NCBI GenBank assembly: GCA_045616445.1
Contig: JAZLGR010000030.1
Location: 1 to 64,000 of the forward strand
Length of the DNA stretch: 64,000 nt
Reading direction: 5' to 3'
From: Fimousia sp045616445
Lineage (GTDB): Bacteria > Bacillota > Clostridia > Lachnospirales > Lachnospiraceae
The notes beneath the pieces were generated by a model, which was not told the origin of the DNA, searched no databases, and was given only the letters and a program-made list of their open reading frames with translations. Of this stretch, positions 60,174-64,000 are shown one piece after another (within the stretch, counting starts at the first letter, position 1; every line of letters begins with the position of its first letter). A program made the translations under genes and the position numbers.

Positions 60174-61094
60174 ATGAAAGGACCAACACTTGTTATTTTA
60201 GCTGCTGGAATGGGAAGCCGTTACGGTGGTTTAAAACAGATGGACCCTATGGATGAACATGGCAATGCAATCATTGACTATTCTGTATTTGATGCAAAAA
60301 GAGCCGGTTTTTCCAAAGTCGTTTTCTTAATCAAAGAACAGATCAAGGATGTTTTTATTGAAAATATCGGTAAGCGCATCGAACCACACATGAACGTGGA
60401 ATATGCATACCAGGAATTAGATAAATTACCAGAAGGTTATGAAGTTCCAGAAGGACGTGTAAAACCTTGGGGTACTGCTCACGCAATCTACTGCTGTAAG
60501 GACGTTGTGGACGGTCCATTTGCCGTAATCAACGCAGACGACTACTACGGCGCAGATGCTTACAAAGTTATGTACGAATACCTGACCGAAGATCATGGTG
60601 ATGACCGTTATCACTACGCAATGGTTGGATACCAGTTAGGCAACACCGTAACAGACAACGGCCACGTATCCCGCGGTGTATGCGTAACCGACGCAGATGG
60701 CTTCTTACAGTCCATCACCGAAAGAACCCACATCGAAAAACGTGGCGATCATGCGGAATATACAGAAGATGACGGTGCAAGCTGGGAAGCACTTTCCTAC
60801 GAAACACCGGTTTCCATGAACTTCTTCGGATTCCAGCATAATTTATTTGACGAAATCGCAGAAGGCTTCCCTGCTTTCTTAGATGATGCGATCGTCAACA
60901 ACCCATTAAAGGGCGAATACTTCATCCCATCCGTTGTTTCCAAATTAATCGGAAGTGGCAAAGCTGATGTAAAAGTCTTAAAATCCACAGCAAAATGGTA
61001 TGGAGTTACCTATAAAGAAGATAAGGAGTACGTTGTTTCTGCATTAAAGCAGCTCCGAGACGAAGGAATCTATCCTGACTCTTTATGGGGGTAG
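60174..61094 (+). CDS. Sugar-phosphate nucleotidyltransferase family protein
   Basis: 306 residues. NTP-transferase fold with signature VILAAGMGSRYGGLKQMDPM (about 6-25), the metal-binding INADDYYG (about 119-126) and the kinase-independent GTAHAIYCC loop. It resembles UTP-glucose-1-phosphate uridylyltransferase-like proteins but lacks a clear specificity marker. GGAGG box. Followed 3 nt later by the AraC-type regulator. Confidence 0.88.
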   Translation: MKGPTLVILAAGMGSRYGGLKQMDPMDEHGNAIIDYSVFDAKRAGFSKVVFLIKEQIKDVFIENIGKRIEPHMNVEYAYQELDKLPEGYEVPEGRVKPWGTAHAIYCCKDVVDGPFAVINADDYYGADAYKVMYEYLTEDHGDDRYHYAMVGYQLGNTVTDNGHVSRGVCVTDADGFLQSITERTHIEKRGDHAEYTEDDGASWEALSYETPVSMNFFGFQHNLFDEIAEGFPAFLDDAIVNNPLKGEYFIPSVVSKLIGSGKADVKVLKSTAKWYGVTYKEDKEYVVSALKQLRDEGIYPDSLWG

Positions 61095-61097
61095 GCC

Positions 61098-61934
61098 ATG
61101 AATCAGAAATCTATGACATGGCAAAATCGCCAGCCGCAGCCGATCGACTGCAGACTGCTTTACATTAAGAAGACAAGCTACCCTGTAAAACCTGTTCGTG
61201 ATCTTCAGGAACATACCTACACCGAGCTTTATTTTATCACCCGTGGCAGCGGTGAATTCTACATCGACAATACCCTCTGCCCGGTACAGACCAATGACTT
61301 GGTCATTGTCAACCCGAATGTGCTTCATCAGCTTTTGTCCTACTCTGAATACCAGATTGAAGCCATTGTCATCGGTATGGATGGTATCTTCTTTACACCG
61401 AACGAATTTACAGATATGAGTTCTTCTCTTTATCTGAAAAAATCATTAAAGGACAATTACAAGAACATCTCCTTCTATTTTAAGTCCATCCTTCACGAGA
61501 TTAAGAAGATGGAATTCAACTACGAGGAGGTGTGCCAGAACTTATTAGAAATCCTGGTTACCAACGTTGTTCGCCAGACCAAGTGCACCATCACTTCCAC
61601 TTCTTCTGCACGAACAAACAAAGAATGTGCTTTCATCAAGCGCTACATCGACCATCATTTCGCTGAGAATATCAGCTTGGATTCTCTGGCAACCATGACC
61701 CATATGAACAAATATTATATGGTGCATGCTTTTAACAAATATATCGGCTACTCCCCAATCAACTATCTGATCGAGAAGCGCATCTCCGAGAGCAAGCGAC
61801 TCCTTGAAACAACAAGCCAGTCCATCGCGCAGATTGCAAGCACAGTGGGATTTTCTTCCCAGAGCTATTTCTCGCAGGTATTTAAGAAGAGTACAGGGAT
61901 GACGCCGAACGCATACAGAAAGTCAGTGTCGTAG
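61098..61934 (+). CDS. AraC-family transcriptional regulator
   Basis: 278 residues. An N-terminal cupin-like sensing domain (about 25-100: EHTYTELYFITRGSGEFYIDNTLCPVQTNDLVIVNPNVLHQL) and a C-terminal double helix-turn-helix (about 175-276: IDHHFAENISLDSLATMTHMNKYYMVHAFNKYIGYSPINYL...IAQIASTVGFSSQSYFSQVFKKSTGMTPNAYR). Translationally coupled to the nucleotidyltransferase, so it may respond to a related sugar. Ends with a terminator at 61984. Confidence 0.92.
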   Translation: MNQKSMTWQNRQPQPIDCRLLYIKKTSYPVKPVRDLQEHTYTELYFITRGSGEFYIDNTLCPVQTNDLVIVNPNVLHQLLSYSEYQIEAIVIGMDGIFFTPNEFTDMSSSLYLKKSLKDNYKNISFYFKSILHEIKKMEFNYEEVCQNLLEILVTNVVRQTKCTITSTSSARTNKECAFIKRYIDHHFAENISLDSLATMTHMNKYYMVHAFNKYIGYSPINYLIEKRISESKRLLETTSQSIAQIASTVGFSSQSYFSQVFKKSTGMTPNAYRKSVS

Positions 61935-61983
61935 GGGATTGCTTCTGGATGCTTATGGAATAACTGAATATTTGGATGTTTTA

Positions 61984-62016
61984 AGGGTGTATGCCGGTTG
62001 GCATACACTCTTTTCA
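61984..62016 (+). terminator. Terminator after the AraC-family gene
   Basis: GTGTATGCC-ggtt-GGCATACAC stem followed by TCTTTTC. A closely similar stem recurs at 63157-63184. Confidence 0.8.
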
Positions 62017-62176
62017 TTATTGTGACAAGTATCGCTATTTCTTTTTAGCAAAAAAGTTGAAGAAAAGTGAAAAAATCTAAAATATGTCATAAATTCGTTA
62101 TGGAAATCGGGGGGGGGAACTACTGTATAATAGAAGTACTAAACAACGTAAAACTATTATACAAGGAGGAATGAAG

Positions 62177-63100
62177 ATGAAACAGTACATCAAGAAGCTT
62201 TCCATGGTACTTGTTATGATGACATTCGCATTGATCGTAGCCATGACAGTACCAACTGAAGCGAAAGCAGCATTCAAGAGCAGCCCTCAGGGAGAAGTAA
62301 CAAAGTGTGGCAGCTATTATATCAAGCGTAACAAGACAGGTATCTATAAGAGCAAGAAAAAATCAAGTGGATTTAAATTAGTCGTAAAGGCAGCAACATC
62401 CAAAGCAAAAGATGATGGTAAATACGCATATGGCTTTACCTCTGATGGAAAGACCATCTACTATGCAGTAAATGATAATAAAACGAATAAAGGTAACATC
62501 TACAGCATCAAAGCAACTGGTAAAAGTAAAAAGACAATCTATAAGGCAAAACATCAGGTAAATGTATACTATGCATATGGTGGCAAGATCATGTATAAAT
62601 CAGATGTTCTTGGAAAGAAGAACTTTAGAAATAATTACATATATTGTCTGGATCCAAAATCAACAGCAAAAACAAAGTATACATTAATTCGTAAATATGA
62701 ACCTTATGGCTCTGTAGGCGAAATAACTCTGAGATCTATAGAGTTCCAAGGCAAATATGCAATAATAACAGAAAATTACAGCGGGGAAAGTTATTTTTAT
62801 TATTTCTGGGATTTTGTAAAAATGAAAAAATATGAGGTAGGTTATACAGATGTACCAAATGGTGCTCATCTCAAAAATATTTCAGATTACTATTATATTG
62901 AAGATGGTTATTTTTATTTTATAAACCAATTTAATTACTCTGGCTATAGTGATGTTTGTGTCAAAAAGAGAAAAATAGGATCAGAAGATGACATTGCCGT
63001 TACAAGAAAATATAAAGGAATGGCTGTATCTCTGAAACCTGGAGAGTTTGTTTTTAGAGATTACACCGGGAATCACGCTACCCACACTATAACATTCTAA
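62177..63100 (+). CDS. Secreted Lys/Tyr-rich repeat protein (DUF5050-like)
   Basis: 307 residues from the ATG at 62177, 7 nt after AAGGAGG; the ATG two codons earlier overlaps the box. A Sec signal peptide (about 1-30, cleavage near AKA-AF) is followed by strand-rich repeats with YYxxxxxGxxYxx motifs (TDGKTIYYAVND, GKIMYKSDV, YYYIEDGYFYFIN) resembling beta-propeller-type DUF5050 domains. Very basic, so probably binds the cell wall. The 3' half uses more A/T-rich codons than the 5' half. Confidence 0.75.
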   Translation: MKQYIKKLSMVLVMMTFALIVAMTVPTEAKAAFKSSPQGEVTKCGSYYIKRNKTGIYKSKKKSSGFKLVVKAATSKAKDDGKYAYGFTSDGKTIYYAVNDNKTNKGNIYSIKATGKSKKTIYKAKHQVNVYYAYGGKIMYKSDVLGKKNFRNNYIYCLDPKSTAKTKYTLIRKYEPYGSVGEITLRSIEFQGKYAIITENYSGESYFYYFWDFVKMKKYEVGYTDVPNGAHLKNISDYYYIEDGYFYFINQFNYSGYSDVCVKKRKIGSEDDIAVTRKYKGMAVSLKPGEFVFRDYTGNHATHTITF

Positions 63101-63120
63101 TTTTCAATTGAAACCAACGA

Positions 63121-63184
63121 AAACCGGCTCTTTGAGCCGGTTTTTTTATAGGCTTCAGGGTGCATGCCACTCGGCATACACCCT
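63121..63184 (+). terminator. Terminator and adjacent second hairpin
   Basis: AAACCGGCTC-ttt-GAGCCGGTTT followed by Ts (63121-63147) is a strong terminator. A second stem AGGGTGCATGCC/GGCATACACCCT (63157-63184) nearly repeats the one at 61984-62016. Confidence 0.85.
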
Positions 63185-63240
63185 TTATATTTTTTCTTAC
63201 GCATGGAAACGATACCTGATGGTATCTTTCAAAAAGACTA

Positions 63241-64000
63241 CTACGCAAGAGAAGAAACCAATGCTACGATGCGGTCCACATAAATCTCTTCTAATTCTTC
63301 TAATTTACCAGCATCACAAGCTTCTGCAAGCTTTGGATCGATTGGTAATTTGGCAAGTACTGGTAACTGGTACTGTGCACCGATTTCATCGATGTGGCTT
63401 TCGCCAAATACAGAGATCTTTTTGCCACAGTCTGGGCACTGTAAGTAGCTCATGTTTTCAACAAGACCTAAGATTGGTACATTCATCATCTTTGCCATGT
63501 TTACTGCTTTACCAACGATCATACCTACTAATTCCTGTGGGGAAGCTACGATAATGATGCCGTCAAGTGGTAAGGACTGGAATACAGTAAGCGGAACATC
63601 ACCTGTTCCAGGAGGCATGTCTACGAACATATAATCTACGTCCTGCCATAATGTTTCACTCCAGAACTGCTTGATTACGTTTCCAAGAACTGGACCTCTC
63701 CAGATAACTGGAGTTGTTTCGCTGTCTAATAAAAGGTTGATGGATACAACCTGGATGCCAGTAGATGTCACTGCTGGAACAATCAGCTGTTCCATTGTTC
63801 CATATAACTGATCATGTAAACCAAATCCTTTTGGAATGGATGGTCCTGTAATGTCGGCATCTAAAACACCTACTTTGTAACCAGCACGGGCTGTTCCAAC
63901 TGCCATTAAGGAAGTTGTCATGGATTTACCTACGCCACCTTTACCGCTGACGATACCGATTACTTTTTTTACTTTACTTTTTTCATGTAATTTAAATGTC
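63241..64000 (-). CDS. mrp: Mrp/NBP35-family iron-sulfur carrier ATPase (5' end outside window)
   Basis: The reading frame stays open to the window edge, so the start lies beyond 64000. The Walker A motif SGKGGVGKS is encoded at about 63922-63950. Further motifs are DADITGPS, the MPPGTGD Walker B-like loop (about 63610), and the CPDCGKK pair that holds a [4Fe-4S] cluster between subunits. It loads or transfers Fe-S clusters to apoproteins, relevant given the many Fe-S enzymes encoded here. An internal Met at 63921 is not the start because it lies after Walker A. Confidence 0.92.
   Translation of the reverse strand, partial: TFKLHEKSKVKKVIGIVSGKGGVGKSMTTSLMAVGTARAGYKVGVLDADITGPSIPKGFGLHDQLYGTMEQLIVPAVTSTGIQVVSINLLLDSETTPVIWRGPVLGNVIKQFWSETLWQDVDYMFVDMPPGTGDVPLTVFQSLPLDGIIIVASPQELVGMIVGKAVNMAKMMNVPILGLVENMSYLQCPDCGKKISVFGESHIDEIGAQYQLPVLAKLPIDPKLAEACDAGKLEELEEIYVDRIVALVSSLA

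Noticed and set aside
63919..63921. Start codon of the Mrp-type ATPase
   Set aside because: This Met follows the Walker A motif and the frame remains open to the window edge, so it is internal.

Overview
The window looks like a chromosomal segment of a strictly anaerobic, Gram-positive Clostridia species, most likely Lachnospiraceae. The evidence is a type III glutamine synthetase, split transketolase, AsrABC sulfite reductase, FeoA/FeoA/FeoB with a Cys-rich partner, DUF1836 and UbiB/phasin-like pairs, AGGAGG ribosome binding sites, and many U-tailed terminators. I saw no phage, transposase, CRISPR array or rRNA. Genus is not decided.

Layout. 1-0.6 kb: a palindrome-rich intergenic array. 0.6-5.4 kb (-): type III glutamine synthetase and two membrane proteins of unknown function. 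5.5-9.9 kb (+): a complete spermidine/putrescine operon (XRE-cupin regulator, potABCD). 10-14.5 kb: J-domain protein (-), pta (+), dhaKLM (+). 14.5-15.1 kb: array A, seven degenerate palindromes at a period near 64 bp. 15.1-18.6 kb (-): two tandem isopropylmalate-dehydratase-type enzymes. 18.7-23.2 kb (-): secreted C39-like peptidase, membrane-anchored FKBP/trigger-factor-like protein, topB. 23.3-26.2 kb (-): two related tRNA operons (Pro-Gly-His-Lys-Leu and Pro-Gly-His-Gln-Lys) flanking aroE and array B, a paralogue of array A. 26.3-40 kb: housekeeping and small hypothetical genes (pcrA, cytidylate-kinase-like, NhaD-type antiporter, ROK kinase, UbiB, deoD, peptidase S51, trmO). 40.1-50.7 kb (-): an apparent ten-gene operon, asrABC, nitrate-reductase-like molybdoenzyme, ferredoxin, FAD oxidoreductase, TDT transporter, mobA-moeA-mobB, preceded by a Crp/Fnr-type regulator. 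50.8-55.4 kb (-): metallophosphoesterase, another palindrome array, and the Fur-box-flanked feo operon. 55.5-59.9 kb (-): purine permease and xpt, split transketolase, an unusual HPr. 60.2-63.1 kb (+): nucleotidyltransferase, AraC regulator, secreted protein. The window ends inside an Mrp-type ATPase (-).

Themes. (i) Respiratory/assimilatory N or S oxyanion chemistry with its own molybdenum-cofactor genes. (ii) PTS chemistry: DhaM needs phospho-HPr, and an HPr with His15 but Asp at position 46 sits elsewhere in the window under a twin-operator promoter. (iii) Intergenic arrays of about 30-41 nt degenerate inverted repeats, each locus with its own terminal word and a near-constant period (64 bp twice, about 52 bp twice). 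These are not explained by any annotated feature and are the most unusual signal here.
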